41,736 nt of DNA from Gammaproteobacteria bacterium. Its GTDB lineage: Bacteria; Pseudomonadota; Gammaproteobacteria; Xanthomonadales; Wenzhouxiangellaceae. Every line of letters starts with the position of its first letter. Within the stretch, counting starts at the first letter, position 1. The notes under the pieces are model-generated. The model did not search any database, was not told the DNA's origin, and was given only the letters and a program-made list of their open reading frames with translations. The DNA is taken from NCBI GenBank assembly GCA_018819105.1, contig JAHJQV010000029.1, positions 1 through 41,736 on the forward strand, written 5' to 3'. Position numbers and translations under genes: made by a program. Shown one piece after another: positions 26,273-35,646 of this stretch.

Positions 26273-28228
26273 TCAGCGCAGACTCTCCAGTTCATCCCAG
26301 CGCGCGTAGCACTGCTCCAGTTCGCCGCTCAGGCGCTGCATGGTCTGGGTGGCCTGCTGGATCTGCGCGCTGTCTCGCTGGTAAAACGACGGCTCGCTCA
26401 TGGCGGCGGTCAGTTCGGCCTGCTGCTGTTCCAGCTGTTCGATCTGCTGCGGCAGCAGTTCCAACTCACGTTGCAGCTTGTAGCTGAGCTTGCGCGCAGC
26501 TTTGTGTGCTGACTCTGCACCGGCGGTACGGCGCGCTGTGGGCAGCGCGGACTGACCAGCCCGGGTCGGTACCACCTGCTCAGCGGACTGTGCCTGAGAC
26601 CGGCCTGCCGTTGCTGCTGTGCTCAGCGGTGCGCGCTGGGCCAGCCAGTCGTCATAGCCGCCGACGTATTCATTGACCTGACCATCGCCTTCGAACACCA
26701 GCGTGCTGGTGACCACCTGGTTGATGAAATCGCGATCATGACTGACCAGCAGCACGGTACCGCTGTAGTCGACCAGCAGCTCCTGCAGCAGATCCAGCGT
26801 ATCCATGTCGAGATCGTTGGTGGGCTCATCGAGCACCAGCAGATTGGCCGGCCGGGCAAACAGCTTGGCCAGCATAAGGCGGTTGCGCTCACCACCGGAC
26901 AGCACCGAGGCCGGCTGCCGCGCCCGCCGCGGCGGAAACAGAAAATCGTTCAGATAACCGATCACATGTCGCGACTGACCGTTGATGGTGACCGTGTCGC
27001 TGCCATCGCCGACGTTTTCCTGCACCGTTTTGGCATCGTCTATAAGACTGCGGTACTGGTCAAAATAGGCGATCTGCAGATTGGTGCCAAGACGAGCGCT
27101 GCCACTGCTTGGCTGCAACTCGCCCAGCAACAGTTTGATCAGCGTGGTCTTGCCGGCACCGTTGGGACCGATGATGCCGATCTTGTCACCACGCAAAATG
27201 GTGGTGGTCAAGGGCCGGATGATCAAGCCGTCGCTGCCGGCGCCGGGATAGGCGAACGTGGCCGCTTCGGTTTCGACCACAATCTTGCCGGAAGACTGAT
27301 GCCCCTGCATGCTGAGCCGGGCTGTGCCCTGCTGCTCGCGTCGTTGCGCGCGTTCTCGCCGCAGCGCCTGCAGCGCACGCACGCGGCCTTCGTTGCGGGT
27401 ACGCCTGGCCTTGATGCCCTGGCGCACCCAGCGCTCTTCCTCGGCCAGGCGCTTGTCAAACAGTGCATTCTGTTTTTCCTCGGCATCCAGCAGCTGCTGC
27501 TTGCCGGTCAGATACTGGTCGTAATTGCCCGGCCAATCGGTCAGCTGACCACGATCAAGTTCGATGATGCGGGTGGCCAGCCGGCGCAGGAACGCGCGGT
27601 CATGGGTGATGAAGAGCAGACTGGTGGAAGCCCCCAGCAGGAAGCTTTCCAGCCATTCGATGGCAGCGATGTCCAGGTGGTTGGTGGGCTCGTCCAGCAA
27701 CAGCAGATCGGGATCGCTGACCAGTGCCCGGGCCAGCAGCACGCGCCGTTTGAGTCCACCGGACAGCTGTTCGATGCGCGCCTCGCCATCCAGCGCCAGC
27801 CGCGCCAGCGTGGTCTCGACGCGCTGATTGATTTCCCAGCCGCCGGCCGCCTCCAGCTCATGCTGACAGCGCTCCAGCTCATCCAGCAGGGTATGATCCG
27901 TGGCCACCTGATGTGACAGCGCATGGTATTGCTGCACCAGTCGACCGGCTGCACCCAGGCCATCGGCAACGACATCGAACACCGATCCGGTCAGACCCAG
28001 CGGCACTTCCTGCTCCAGGCAGGCGATGCGCGCGCTGCGCAGGCCGACCAGTTCGCCCTCATCGGCCTGCAGATCACCGGCAATGACCTTCAGCAGGGTG
28101 GACTTGCCCTCGCCATTGCGACCGATCAGACACACCCGCTCAGTATGATCGATGCTCAGCGAAATGCCGTCCAGCAAGGGTTTGTCGCCAAAGGCCAAAG
28201 AGACGTTCTGCAGGGAAATGATGGGCAT
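26273..28228 (-). CDS. uup: ABC-F ATPase, Uup type
   Basis: Cytoplasmic ribosome-associated ATPase with two ABC domains and no membrane part. The first Walker A is GRNGEGKST at residues 36-44, followed by a signature LSGG and LLLDEPTNHLD. The second domain has GPNGAGKTT, LSGGERNRLMLAKLF and LVLDEPTNDLD. The C-terminal extension is a Gln/Glu-rich coiled coil (about residues 570-651), which is characteristic of Uup. In E. coli Uup is linked to transposon precise excision and ribosome function. The start is the ATG at 28226-28228 (651 residues); the longer frame to 28303 would add 25 residues unlike the family. Confidence 0.93.
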   Translation of the reverse strand: MPIISLQNVSLAFGDKPLLDGISLSIDHTERVCLIGRNGEGKSTLLKVIAGDLQADEGELVGLRSARIACLEQEVPLGLTGSVFDVVADGLGAAGRLVQQYHALSHQVATDHTLLDELERCQHELEAAGGWEINQRVETTLARLALDGEARIEQLSGGLKRRVLLARALVSDPDLLLLDEPTNHLDIAAIEWLESFLLGASTSLLFITHDRAFLRRLATRIIELDRGQLTDWPGNYDQYLTGKQQLLDAEEKQNALFDKRLAEEERWVRQGIKARRTRNEGRVRALQALRRERAQRREQQGTARLSMQGHQSSGKIVVETEAATFAYPGAGSDGLIIRPLTTTILRGDKIGIIGPNGAGKTTLIKLLLGELQPSSGSARLGTNLQIAYFDQYRSLIDDAKTVQENVGDGSDTVTINGQSRHVIGYLNDFLFPPRRARQPASVLSGGERNRLMLAKLFARPANLLVLDEPTNDLDMDTLDLLQELLVDYSGTVLLVSHDRDFINQVVTSTLVFEGDGQVNEYVGGYDDWLAQRAPLSTAATAGRSQAQSAEQVVPTRAGQSALPTARRTAGAESAHKAARKLSYKLQRELELLPQQIEQLEQQQAELTAAMSEPSFYQRDSAQIQQATQTMQRLSGELEQCYARWDELESLR

Positions 28229-28363
28229 GAATTGGCTACAGCTGATTGCGTGCTGGGCTAAGTTGACCTGATGGCGTATTGTACTTGTACAGTGACAGGT
28301 CATTGCTTGGAAGATAAAACCATGACCAATCGGTGGCGGTCATGGACAAATACCACGGTGGAC

Positions 28364-28390
28364 AAAAAACCCCGGCAGCGCCGGGGTTTT
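28364..28390 (-). terminator. Rho-independent terminator of the rpsP-rimM-trmD-rplS operon
   Basis: A 7-bp GC stem (ccccggc / gccgggg) with a 3-base loop, flanked by A and T runs that extend the stem; on the minus strand a T tract follows. It lies 43 bp past the rplS stop. Confidence 0.93.
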
Positions 28391-28432
28391 GGATTGTGAC
28401 CTGGCTTGTGCTCAGCCAGCAACAGACTGCCT

Positions 28433-28792
28433 TCAGGCCTGTTTTTTGGTCGGCAGCTTTTCCCGGATACGGGCTGATTTGCCCTGGCGATCACGCAGGT
28501 AGTAAAGCTTGGCTGAACGCACGCGACCACGGCGCTTGACTTCCACCGAGTCGATCAGCGGGCTGTGCGACTGGAACACCCGCTCAACGCCGGTGCCGTG
28601 GGAGATCTTGCGCACAGTAAACGCCGAGTGCAGACCGCGATTGCGCTTGGCGATGACCACGCCTTCGTAGGCCTGCAGGCGCTCGCGCGTGCCTTCACGC
28701 ACGCGCACATTGACCACGATGGTGTCGCCGGCTGCAAATTCGGGCAGTTCGCGCAGCTGTTCTTTTTCCAGTTCGTCGATGATGTTGCTCAT
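28433..28792 (-). CDS. rplS: 50S ribosomal protein L19
   Basis: Ribosomal protein at the 30S-50S interface. The 119-residue product has the typical sequence: [12 protein letters not shown] at the start, [35 protein letters not shown] split across the beta core, and [16 protein letters not shown] at the end. The ATG at 28790-28792 is preceded by AGGAGA at good spacing; the frame upstream to 28834 is not needed. Last gene of the conserved rpsP-rimM-trmD-rplS operon, with a terminator downstream. Confidence 0.98.
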   Translation of the reverse strand: MSNIIDELEKEQLRELPEFAAGDTIVVNVRVREGTRERLQAYEGVVIAKRNRGLHSAFTVRKISHGTGVERVFQSHSPLIDSVEVKRRGRVRSAKLYYLRDRQGKSARIREKLPTKKQA

Positions 28793-28840
28793 TGTCTTCT
28801 CCTGTCCCGACCGCTTGCGGTCACCATATTTCAATGTTGC

Positions 28841-29587
28841 TCAATTCTGCTTCGGCTGCTGCAACAACGGTTGCAGCAGTGTGTAATCCTGTTGGCTCAG
28901 TCCGCCCTGCTGCTGCACGCAGCTGAGCAGATCGGGCCTGTGTCGCCAGCTTGCCAGCAGTGCCTGCTGCCGTCGCCAGCGTGCTACTGCGGCATGGTCT
29001 CCCGACAGCAGCACCGGCGGTACCGGCTGGCCCTGCCACTGCTCCGGCCTTGTGTAGTGCGGACAATCCAGCACACCGTCGCTGAAAGAGTCCTGTGCCG
29101 CCGAGTCGGCATGCCCAAGCACACCGGGCAGCTGCCGCAGTACGGCATCGATCACCACCGCTGCTGCCAGTTCGCCGCCACTGAGAACGAAATCACCAAT
29201 CGAGACGCTCTCATCAACATGTTTGTCTACAAAGCGCTGGTCAATGCCTTCATAGCGGCCGCAGATCAGCACGAGGCGATCACGCGCGGCCATCTCGGTG
29301 GCCAGCTGCTGATCAAACCGCTGCCCCTGCGGGCTCAGCAGTGTGACCGCTGCAGCACCCGGCGCCACGGCGGCCAGGGTGTCTGCCAGTGGCTGCGCCT
29401 GCATGACCATGCCGGGGCCGCCACCATACGGTCTGTCATCCACGCGTTGATGCGCATCGGTGCTGAAATCACGCGGATTCCACACCCGCAGGTCAACGCG
29501 TTCGTCACGCACTGCGCGTCCGGTCACACCGAGTTCGCGCAAACCCGTCACCCATTCCGGAAACAGCGTGATGACATCAATGCGCAT
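28841..29587 (-). CDS. trmD: tRNA (guanine-N1)-methyltransferase TrmD
   Basis: Methylates G37 of tRNAs reading CNN/ CGG-type codons, preventing frameshifts. The 248-residue SPOUT enzyme has the N-terminal [12 protein letters not shown] and [14 protein letters not shown], and the deep trefoil-knot motifs [13 protein letters not shown] and [13 protein letters not shown] that bind S-adenosylmethionine. Catalytic Asp is expected in [14 protein letters not shown] or nearby. It starts three bases after rimM stops. The rplS start is about 50 bp downstream. Confidence 0.97.
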   Translation of the reverse strand: MRIDVITLFPEWVTGLRELGVTGRAVRDERVDLRVWNPRDFSTDAHQRVDDRPYGGGPGMVMQAQPLADTLAAVAPGAAAVTLLSPQGQRFDQQLATEMAARDRLVLICGRYEGIDQRFVDKHVDESVSIGDFVLSGGELAAAVVIDAVLRQLPGVLGHADSAAQDSFSDGVLDCPHYTRPEQWQGQPVPPVLLSGDHAAVARWRRQQALLASWRHRPDLLSCVQQQGGLSQQDYTLLQPLLQQPKQN

Positions 29588-29590
29588 GTT

Positions 29591-30148
29591 TCAGAAATCT
29601 TCGTCCCAGTCGACCAGCATCGTGCCCTGCTCAAGATCGATGCGCTGCACCACCTGCTCCATCAGGTACGGCAGCAGGCGCTCACGTTCGCCTTGCACCA
29701 CCAGCACATCGTTGGCGCCGGTTTCCAGCAGTCCGGTCACCTTGCCGAGCTTGACGCCGGCAAGATTTTCGACCGCCAGCCCGATCAGATCGGACCAGTA
29801 GTATTCGTTGTCGTTGGCAGTGGGCAACTGGCTGCGTGCCACCACAATCTGCCGGCCAACCAGTGCCTGCGCCTGCTCGCGCTGCTCTGTGCCATCCAGC
29901 TTGACCATGAAGCGGTCACCGTGGCTGCGCTGCTGCTGCAGGGTCACGGGATACAGATCTTCACTGCGAAAATCTGCGTTGCTGCTGCCGCTGTCACCGG
30001 CATGGCCGACCACTTTGCGGGTCAGCAGCCAGGGCTGGTAGTCGACGATGTTTTCCGCTGGTCGCGTCCAGGAACGCACCTTGACCCAGCCTTTGATGCC
30101 ATACACACCAATGATGGCACCGATAACCACATATTCCTGCTGCGCCAT
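29591..30148 (-). CDS. rimM: Ribosome maturation factor RimM
   Basis: Assists maturation of the 30S subunit head by binding S19. The 185-residue protein has the N-terminal RimM barrel (YVVIGAIIGVYGIKGWVKVRSW) and the C-terminal PRC-barrel (YWSDLIGLAVENLAGVKLGKV), ending LLPYLMEQVVQRID, as in the family. Between them a segment around residues 45-70 (GHAGDSGSSNADFRSED) looks like a small hydrophilic insertion. It is the second gene of the operon, 140 bp after rpsP, a longer gap than usual. Confidence 0.96.
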   Translation of the reverse strand: MAQQEYVVIGAIIGVYGIKGWVKVRSWTRPAENIVDYQPWLLTRKVVGHAGDSGSSNADFRSEDLYPVTLQQQRSHGDRFMVKLDGTEQREQAQALVGRQIVVARSQLPTANDNEYYWSDLIGLAVENLAGVKLGKVTGLLETGANDVLVVQGERERLLPYLMEQVVQRIDLEQGTMLVDWDEDF

Positions 30149-30289
30149 GGCTTGGGCCCCAATGGTCGTTGTGCCGTTGTTTTGCCTGGTCTGCTGTCAG
30201 CCGTTCAGGCTGAACCGGCTATCCGGCTGGCGCAGTCATGCCGATCGACGCAGCCGCACCATCGGCACGGCTGGCGGCGCTGCCGGGCT

Positions 30290-30568
30290 TTAAGCGGCGG
30301 CTTCAACCTGTGGCTGGGCAGCAGCTTCCTTGCGCGCCTGCTTCAGCAGCTTGTCGGCACGTTCGGAAATCTGCGCACCTTCATTGAGCCAGTGCTCGGC
30401 GCGCTGCACATCGAGATGCAGACGAACTTCCTTGCCACGCGCCATGGGGTTGAAATAACCCAGGCGCTCAATGTAGCGCCCATCGCGAGACGTGCGGCTG
30501 TCGCAAACGACAACATGATAAAACGGCTGCTTCTTGGCACCGCCGCGTGCCATGCGAATCTTGACCAT
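30290..30568 (-). CDS. rpsP: 30S ribosomal protein S16
   Basis: Ribosomal protein S16, 92 residues: [37 protein letters not shown] and [20 protein letters not shown] are typical. The C-terminal tail is Ala/Glu-rich. First gene of the operon that continues with rimM, trmD and rplS. A TATAAT on the minus strand at 30629-30634, about 60 bp upstream of the ATG, may be its -10 box; the -35 match is poor. Confidence 0.98.
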   Translation of the reverse strand: MVKIRMARGGAKKQPFYHVVVCDSRTSRDGRYIERLGYFNPMARGKEVRLHLDVQRAEHWLNEGAQISERADKLLKQARKEAAAQPQVEAAA

Positions 30569-30628
30569 AATGACTCAAAGACCAGAAATGTAAGGTTGGA
30601 TGCCAGGCATCATTCAAGTTAGCAGATT

Positions 30629-30634
30629 ATTATA
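30629..30634 (-). promoter_or_regulatory. Possible -10 box of the rpsP operon
   Basis: Perfect TATAAT on the minus strand, adjacent to the near-palindrome cgcgttaaccgcg. No good -35 hexamer at 16-18 bp. Confidence 0.4.
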
Positions 30635-30681
30635 ACGCGTTAACCGCGCTGATGGAATAGCGAAATGAGGATGCCGTACCA

Positions 30682-30774
30682 GGAGTCTGTCGGACTGAAT
30701 TTGCCTGAAGAGATCGAAAAATCTGACACCAACTGTCTGTGCTTCGCCACGATCGGTCAGAACCGACAGGCTCC
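30682..30774. mobile_element. Small inverted-repeat element related to the IS end at the right edge
   Basis: The left end ggagtctgtcgg (30682-30693) and the right end ccgacaggctcc (30763-30774) are inverted repeats differing at one of 12 positions. The interior (gatcgaaaaatctgac followed by accaactg and cttcgccac) matches sequence at about 41690-41736. At 93 bp it is best explained as an internally deleted or MITE-type derivative of the same insertion-sequence family. Confidence 0.7.
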
Positions 30775-30836
30775 CGGGCTATCGACATGACGCCACGCAG
30801 CGTGGATAATCGTGTTTTTGCTGGCGACCCTCTGAC

Positions 30837-31112
30837 ATGTCCGACATTCTGGTTACCCACGAACACACCATGAACCACGCCGATGCCCGCAAGCTGGCGG
30901 CTGAACTGGCCACCGAACTTGCAGACCGGCATCATCTCAGTCATCACTGGGAAGGTGACACCATCCATTTCGAGGGCATCGGTGTGCATGGCAAGATTGA
31001 TGTGCACGACAGTGACATCAGCATCAGTGCCAAGCTGGGCTGGCTGGTACGGCCGCTGCGCCCGGTGATCGAGAAGGAAATCAGTAACGTGCTGAATTCG
31101 CACTTTGCCTGA
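30837..31112 (+). CDS. Polyhydroxyalkanoic acid system family protein
   Basis: A 91-residue protein of the small PHA granule-region family: a helix ADARKLAAELATELADR followed by short strands HHWEGDTIHFEGIGVHGKIDVHDSDISISAKLG and a C-terminal helix VRPLRPVIEKEISNVL. Despite the name, members occur in bacteria without PHA synthase, and no phaC or other PHA genes are in this window. It is divergent from rpsP and is bracketed by two small inverted-repeat elements. A second ATG at 30870 is an alternative start. Confidence 0.8.
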   Translation: MSDILVTHEHTMNHADARKLAAELATELADRHHLSHHWEGDTIHFEGIGVHGKIDVHDSDISISAKLGWLVRPLRPVIEKEISNVLNSHFA

Positions 31113-31123
31113 TTGCCGAGCCA

Positions 31124-31202
31124 GGCAGCCTCTGAATAACTCTGCGCGGAGCGCGATCCGGGGACATCGTCGTGCCCATGCAGAGTTGTTTCTGAGGTTC
31201 CC
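31124..31202. mobile_element. 79-bp MITE-like inverted-repeat element
   Basis: The left end (31124-31145, ggcagcctctgaataactctgc) and the reverse complement of the right end (31180-31202) agree at about 18 of 22 positions, with aactctgc perfect at the inner side. The loop is 34 bp. Ends of the type gaacctc.gaa.aactctgc occur on IS5-like elements, so this may be a remnant of one; that family link is from memory. Confidence 0.55.
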
Positions 31203-31232
31203 TAACCCCTCCGCAAGGCCCACAGCACCGGC

Positions 31233-31985
31233 TTAGTCCTGATGCTGAATGGCCGATTCCGCCTCAATCACCTGCTTGGCAAAGCTGGCATAGGCGGCAC
31301 CCATGTCCCTGGCCATGCTGTCCGGATAGAAGTGGAACACTCCGCTGGCCAATGATTCGATGATGCCTTCGCTGACCAGGGTAACCGGCTCGGCGATGTC
31401 ATCGATACCGGCGCGCACCGCCATGTCGGTGGCGATCGGCCCCGGATGCACACTGAGCACCTGGGTGCCCTGCCCGGCCAGTTGTTCACGCAGCGACTGA
31501 GTCAGGGAATAGGCCGCAGCCTTGGAGGCGCAGTAGGTACTGGCCCAGGCGCTGGCACGCAGCGAGGCCACCGAATTCAACTGTACCAGCGCACCGCCGC
31601 CGTGCTGCTTGAGGATGGAGGCAAACGCCTGCGCTATGCGCAACAGGCCGAACACATTGACTTCCAGTTCATCGCGCAGAGAGGCTTCGGCCTGCGCATC
31701 CAGCGGCATGTGGGTATTGAGAATGCCGGCATTGTTGATCAGCAGCTCCACGTCACCAGCCTGCTGTGCTGCAAGCTCGATCTGCTTTTGATCGGTGACA
31801 TCAAGCTGCAGAGGTACCACCCGCTCACCCCAGGCAGCCACCAGCGGCTGCAGCGAATCCGGCTTGCGCGCGGCGGCATAGACTCTGGCGGCACCGTGCT
31901 GCAGCAGTGACTCGACAATGGCCTTACCGATGCCGCGGTTGGCACCGGTGACCAGTGCCGTTTTGCCTTTGACTTGAAAACCCAT
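31233..31985 (-). CDS. SDR family NAD(P)-dependent oxidoreductase
   Basis: A 250-residue classical short-chain dehydrogenase. The cofactor motif TGANRGIG is at residues 13-20, NNAG at 84-87, and the catalytic Ser138, Tyr151 and Lys155 are all present (NSVAS and YCASK). An Arg after the second strand (YAAARKP) suggests NADP preference. The PGPIATDM segment after the active site is typical. The substrate cannot be told from the sequence. It stands alone between the PHA-family gene (convergent) and the DUF2058 gene. Confidence 0.93.
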   Translation of the reverse strand: MGFQVKGKTALVTGANRGIGKAIVESLLQHGAARVYAAARKPDSLQPLVAAWGERVVPLQLDVTDQKQIELAAQQAGDVELLINNAGILNTHMPLDAQAEASLRDELEVNVFGLLRIAQAFASILKQHGGGALVQLNSVASLRASAWASTYCASKAAAYSLTQSLREQLAGQGTQVLSVHPGPIATDMAVRAGIDDIAEPVTLVSEGIIESLASGVFHFYPDSMARDMGAAYASFAKQVIEAESAIQHQD

Positions 31986-32162
31986 AACCAGCTCCTGTTG
32001 GCAAGCAATGATTGTTGCTGACTGATATTTGTACAGTTATTGATAAATGGTGCCTGAGCGAGCCATTGCAACGCCGGGCATCAGCAGGTTGGTTGCCGGT
32101 TGCTGATCGACCAGCTGTCAGCGCATTAGAGCGGGTCTTTTTTGGGGTAATTCCTGGCGCAA

Positions 32163-32822
32163 TCACCAGCGCAGATCGTCGGGCACCTCAAAGCCCTTGT
32201 ACTGCTCGTCCCAGTCCTCACCGCTGGGCTCGTCACCGCCGAGATCCGGCACCAGATCCGGCGCAATCTCCCTGAATGCGGACAGGGTTTCCTTATCCAG
32301 CAGCACCGGACGGCTGCGCAATACGGCAATACCCAACTCACCGCTGTTCACCTCGCCCAGTTGCGATTCGGTGAGCAGAATGCGGCGAATCTTGTTCATG
32401 TAGTTGAAATAGCGGGGAATTTCTGCAGCGTCATCGTTCAGCAGTTTGCCCTCGACCAGCTCGCTCAACTGCACATTGCGCTGACGCCGCTGCTCCTGCT
32501 CGGCGACCAGTTTCGCCTTGCGCTCTTCGCGCTCCTGCTTTTCCGCGCGGGCGCGGGCGCGGTAGGCAGCCTCCAGATCACTCTGCGGCCGCTTTTTGCC
32601 AGCCACACTCTCTGCCTTAGCCGAACCGGCAGCCTTGTCCTTGTGAGCCGCTTTGCCACTGCGCTGGTGCGATGGTTTGCCATGCCCGGTCCTGGCCCGG
32701 GGCGGCTTGCCGTGACCAGATTGGTGGCCGGTCTTGTTGCGCGTCGGTTTGCTCTGTGCCTGTTCGAGCTTCTGCTCGTCGATGAGACCGGCTTTGAGCA
32801 ACTGTTCCTGTAATGATCCCAT
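32163..32822 (-). CDS. DUF2058 family protein (YaiL-like)
   Basis: A 219-residue protein. The N-terminus MGSLQEQLLKAGLIDEQKLEQAQ and the C-terminal globular part (DAAEIPRYFNYMNKIRRILLTESQLGEVNSGELGIAVLR) match DUF2058/YaiL. The stretch from about residue 25 to 80 is basic, rich in Lys, Gly, His, Arg and probably disordered, followed by a long charged helix (ARARAEKQEREERKAKLVAEQEQRRQRN). The function is unknown; RNA or ribosome association has been suggested for such basic tails but is not shown here. Confidence 0.9.
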   Translation of the reverse strand: MGSLQEQLLKAGLIDEQKLEQAQSKPTRNKTGHQSGHGKPPRARTGHGKPSHQRSGKAAHKDKAAGSAKAESVAGKKRPQSDLEAAYRARARAEKQEREERKAKLVAEQEQRRQRNVQLSELVEGKLLNDDAAEIPRYFNYMNKIRRILLTESQLGEVNSGELGIAVLRSRPVLLDKETLSAFREIAPDLVPDLGGDEPSGEDWDEQYKGFEVPDDLRW

Positions 32823-32934
32823 GCGCTAGCACCGTGCAGACGGCAGACGACCGGCGCGGTGCGCCGGCCTGAATGCCGATGACTCTGACAATATGACGAG
32901 AATGGCTGGTCGGCTGCGGGCCCGACCGGCAGGC

Positions 32935-33663
32935 TTACTCGCTGACATCGCCACCGGCAATTTCGAGCAACTCGACATCGAAAATCAGTGTCGAGTTGGG
33001 GCCGATCATCTGTCCGGCACCGCGCTCGCCATAGGCCAGCTCAGCCGGAATATAGAACTTGTAGGTGGCACCCGGGCTCATCAACTGCACGCCCTCGGTC
33101 CAGCCGGCAATGACCTGATTGAGCGGAAACGAGGCCGGCTCACCGCGGCTGTAGGAGCTGTCGAACTCGCGTCCGTCCAAAAGCTTGCCGCGATAATGCA
33201 CGGTCACGGTGTCGCTGGCAGCAGGCTTGGGGCCGGAACCCGGCTCGATCACCTCATACTGCAGACCGCTCTCGGTCACGGTCACTTCATCGCGCTTGGC
33301 ATTATCGGCGAGGAATGCCTCGCCTTCAGCCTTGTTGGCCTCCAACTGAGCCAGTCGATCTGCTTCAGCCTGTTCGCGTTGTTGCTGCATGAAAGCCTGA
33401 CGGATGGCGGTGGCCTCCTCGGTGGTCATCAGGGTTTCTTCACCGTTGTAGACCGCGCGGATGGCGTCGAACATGGCATCCAGATCCAGTTCAGCAGACT
33501 GCTGTTTGAGCGAGTTGCCGATGTCCATGCCAATGGTATAACCCAGCTTTTGAGCATCGGTTTCCAGCGCTTGCGCTGACACCGACTGGGAAAAGAACAA
33601 CAGGCTCAGGCAGCCGATGGCGGCAGCGTTGGCGGCCGCATTGAAAGACTTCGGGAATGACAT
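32935..33663 (-). CDS. FKBP-type peptidyl-prolyl cis-trans isomerase, periplasmic (FkpA/Mip-like)
   Basis: A 242-residue folding catalyst and chaperone of the cell envelope. The first 30 residues form a signal peptide ending SVSA-QA. An alpha-helical N-terminal dimerisation domain (about residues 31-125, beginning LETDAQKLGYTIGMDIGNSL) is followed by the FKBP domain from about 145 (VTVHYRGKLLDGREFDSSYSRG, VIAGWTEGVQLMSPGATYKFYIP). The ATG at 33661-33663 has GGAG eight bases upstream; the longer frame to 33675 starts upstream of that site. It is divergent from the sat-cysC gene. Confidence 0.95.
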   Translation of the reverse strand: MSFPKSFNAAANAAAIGCLSLLFFSQSVSAQALETDAQKLGYTIGMDIGNSLKQQSAELDLDAMFDAIRAVYNGEETLMTTEEATAIRQAFMQQQREQAEADRLAQLEANKAEGEAFLADNAKRDEVTVTESGLQYEVIEPGSGPKPAASDTVTVHYRGKLLDGREFDSSYSRGEPASFPLNQVIAGWTEGVQLMSPGATYKFYIPAELAYGERGAGQMIGPNSTLIFDVELLEIAGGDVSE

Positions 33664-33909
33664 TGATAGCTCCAATAAAAAAATGTGTGTGTGACACTGA
33701 CTGGCAGCACTGCAGCTGGTTCCGTCCAGGCTCAGATGGGCTGATTATAGCGCATGCCCGGCCGCGTTCACCAGTGGCGGTGCGCACCCTGACGCGACAC
33801 CGGTAACTCGCATGCCAGCATGCACATGCTGAAGATTCAAACTATAATAACCGGTTTGCACCCGCCAGCACCCCTGCAGTGGCGATCTGTACACCTCAAC
33901 GGAACCCTG

Positions 33910-35646
33910 ATGACCAGCACAAACATCCACTCGCTGCCCACGCCCCACGGCGGCAGCCTGATTGATCTATTGGCGCACAATGAAGCACTGGAGACACTGC
34001 GCCAGACCGCCAGCCAACTGCCATCCATTGTGCTCAACGAACGCCAGTTGTGTGATCTGGAACTGCTGCTCAACGGCGGCTTTTCGCCGCTCACAGGCTA
34101 TCTGAACCGGGACGATTACGACAGCGTCTGCGAGCACATGCGCCTGGTCGATGGCACCTTGTGGCCGATGCCGATCACGCTGGACATCAGCCGCGACCAG
34201 GCAGCGAGCCTGCAGCCTGGTGATCAGCTCACACTGCGCGAAAGCGAGGGCATGGCGCTGGCCGTGCTGACCATCGAGTCGATCTGGGAACCGGACCTGA
34301 TGCTAGAAGCACGTCAGGTATTCGGCAGCGAAGACGACAAACATCCCGCCGTGGCCTGGTTGCGGCATCATACCGGCCCGGTGTACGTCGGCGGCAGACT
34401 GGCCGGCATCCAGTTGCCACATCATTATGACTGTCGCCATCTGCGCCACACTCCGGCCGAGTTGCGCGCCTACTTCGAGAAAATGGGCTGGCATCGCGTG
34501 GTCGCCTTCCAGACCCGCAACCCGATGCACCGGGCGCATCAGGAACTGACCTTTGCCGCCGCGCGCCAGGCCGAGGCCAATCTGCTGATCCATCCGGTGG
34601 TGGGCATGACCAAGCCCGGCGATGTCGATTATCTGACCCGGGTGCGCTGCTATGAGGAACTGCTGAAACGCTATCCGGAAGACACCACCATGCTCAGCCT
34701 GCTGCCGCTGGCGATGCGCATGGGTGGTCCGCGCGAGGCGCTGTGGCATGCGCTGATCCGCAAGAACTATGGCTGCAGTCATTTCATTGTCGGCCGCGAT
34801 CATGCCGGCCCGGGCAACGACAGCAACGACCAGCCGTTCTACGATCCGTTCGAAGCACAGCGGCTGATGCACGAATACGCCGACGAACTGGGCATCGAAA
34901 TGGTGCCATTCAAGATGATGGTCTACGTGCAGGAGCGTGCCGAATACGTGCCCAGCGATGAAGTCCACGCAGGCGAAACCGTGCTCAATATCTCCGGTAC
35001 CGAACTGCGGCGACGCCTGGCCAAGGGGCTGGACATTCCTGAGTGGTTCACGTTTCCCGAAGTGGTCGAGGAACTGCAGCGGCGCTACCCGCCACGGGCA
35101 AAACAGGGCTTCACCATTTTCTTCACCGGCCTGTCCGGTGCCGGCAAGTCCACCATCGCCAATGCATTGCTGATCAAGCTCAACGAGATCGGTACCCGCC
35201 CGGTGACACTGCTCGATGGCGACATCGTGCGCACGCACCTGTCCAGCGAACTCGGCTTCTCACGCGAACACCGCGACATCAACGTGCGCCGCATCGGTTA
35301 TGTGGCATCGGAGATCACCAAGAATGGCGGTGTTGCCATCTGTGCGCCGATCGCGCCGTACGCCCACACCCGGCAGCAGGTGCGCGAGATGATCGAGCCG
35401 CTGGGCGGTTTCCTGGAGGTGTTCGTGTCCACCTCGCTGGAGGTCTGCGAACAGCGCGACCGCAAGGGCCTGTATGCCAAGGCCCGACGTGGCGAGATCA
35501 AGGAATTCACCGGCATTTCCGACCCTTATGAAGCCCCTGAGCATGCCGAACTAGTACTCGACACGGCCGAACTCAGCCCGGAGCAGTCGGTACAGAATAT
35601 TCTGATTGAGCTGGAGCGCATGGGCTTGCTGTCGATACGGCGCTGA
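33910..35646 (+). CDS. Bifunctional sulfate adenylyltransferase/adenylylsulfate kinase
   Basis: A 578-residue fusion that activates sulfate in two steps: ATP sulfurylase forms APS, and APS kinase phosphorylates it to PAPS. Residues 1-385 are a Sat domain of the archaeal/bacterial Sat type (not CysDN), with QTRNPMHRAHQEL near 200-211 and GRDHAGPGND. Residues 395-578 are CysC, with the P-loop GLSGAGKST at 407-415 and FVSTSLEVCEQRDRKGLYAKARRG. The start at 33910 fits the Sat N-terminus; upstream in-frame ATGs lie in sequence unlike Sat. A TATAAT occurs near 33843. No other cys genes are nearby, so it may feed PAPS-dependent assimilation or sulfotransferases. Confidence 0.95.
   Translation: MTSTNIHSLPTPHGGSLIDLLAHNEALETLRQTASQLPSIVLNERQLCDLELLLNGGFSPLTGYLNRDDYDSVCEHMRLVDGTLWPMPITLDISRDQAASLQPGDQLTLRESEGMALAVLTIESIWEPDLMLEARQVFGSEDDKHPAVAWLRHHTGPVYVGGRLAGIQLPHHYDCRHLRHTPAELRAYFEKMGWHRVVAFQTRNPMHRAHQELTFAAARQAEANLLIHPVVGMTKPGDVDYLTRVRCYEELLKRYPEDTTMLSLLPLAMRMGGPREALWHALIRKNYGCSHFIVGRDHAGPGNDSNDQPFYDPFEAQRLMHEYADELGIEMVPFKMMVYVQERAEYVPSDEVHAGETVLNISGTELRRRLAKGLDIPEWFTFPEVVEELQRRYPPRAKQGFTIFFTGLSGAGKSTIANALLIKLNEIGTRPVTLLDGDIVRTHLSSELGFSREHRDINVRRIGYVASEITKNGGVAICAPIAPYAHTRQQVREMIEPLGGFLEVFVSTSLEVCEQRDRKGLYAKARRGEIKEFTGISDPYEAPEHAELVLDTAELSPEQSVQNILIELERMGLLSIRR

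Noticed and set aside
28565-30622. Plus-strand frame of 685 codons opposite rplS-trmD-rimM-rpsP
   Set aside because: Antisense to four well-supported conserved genes.
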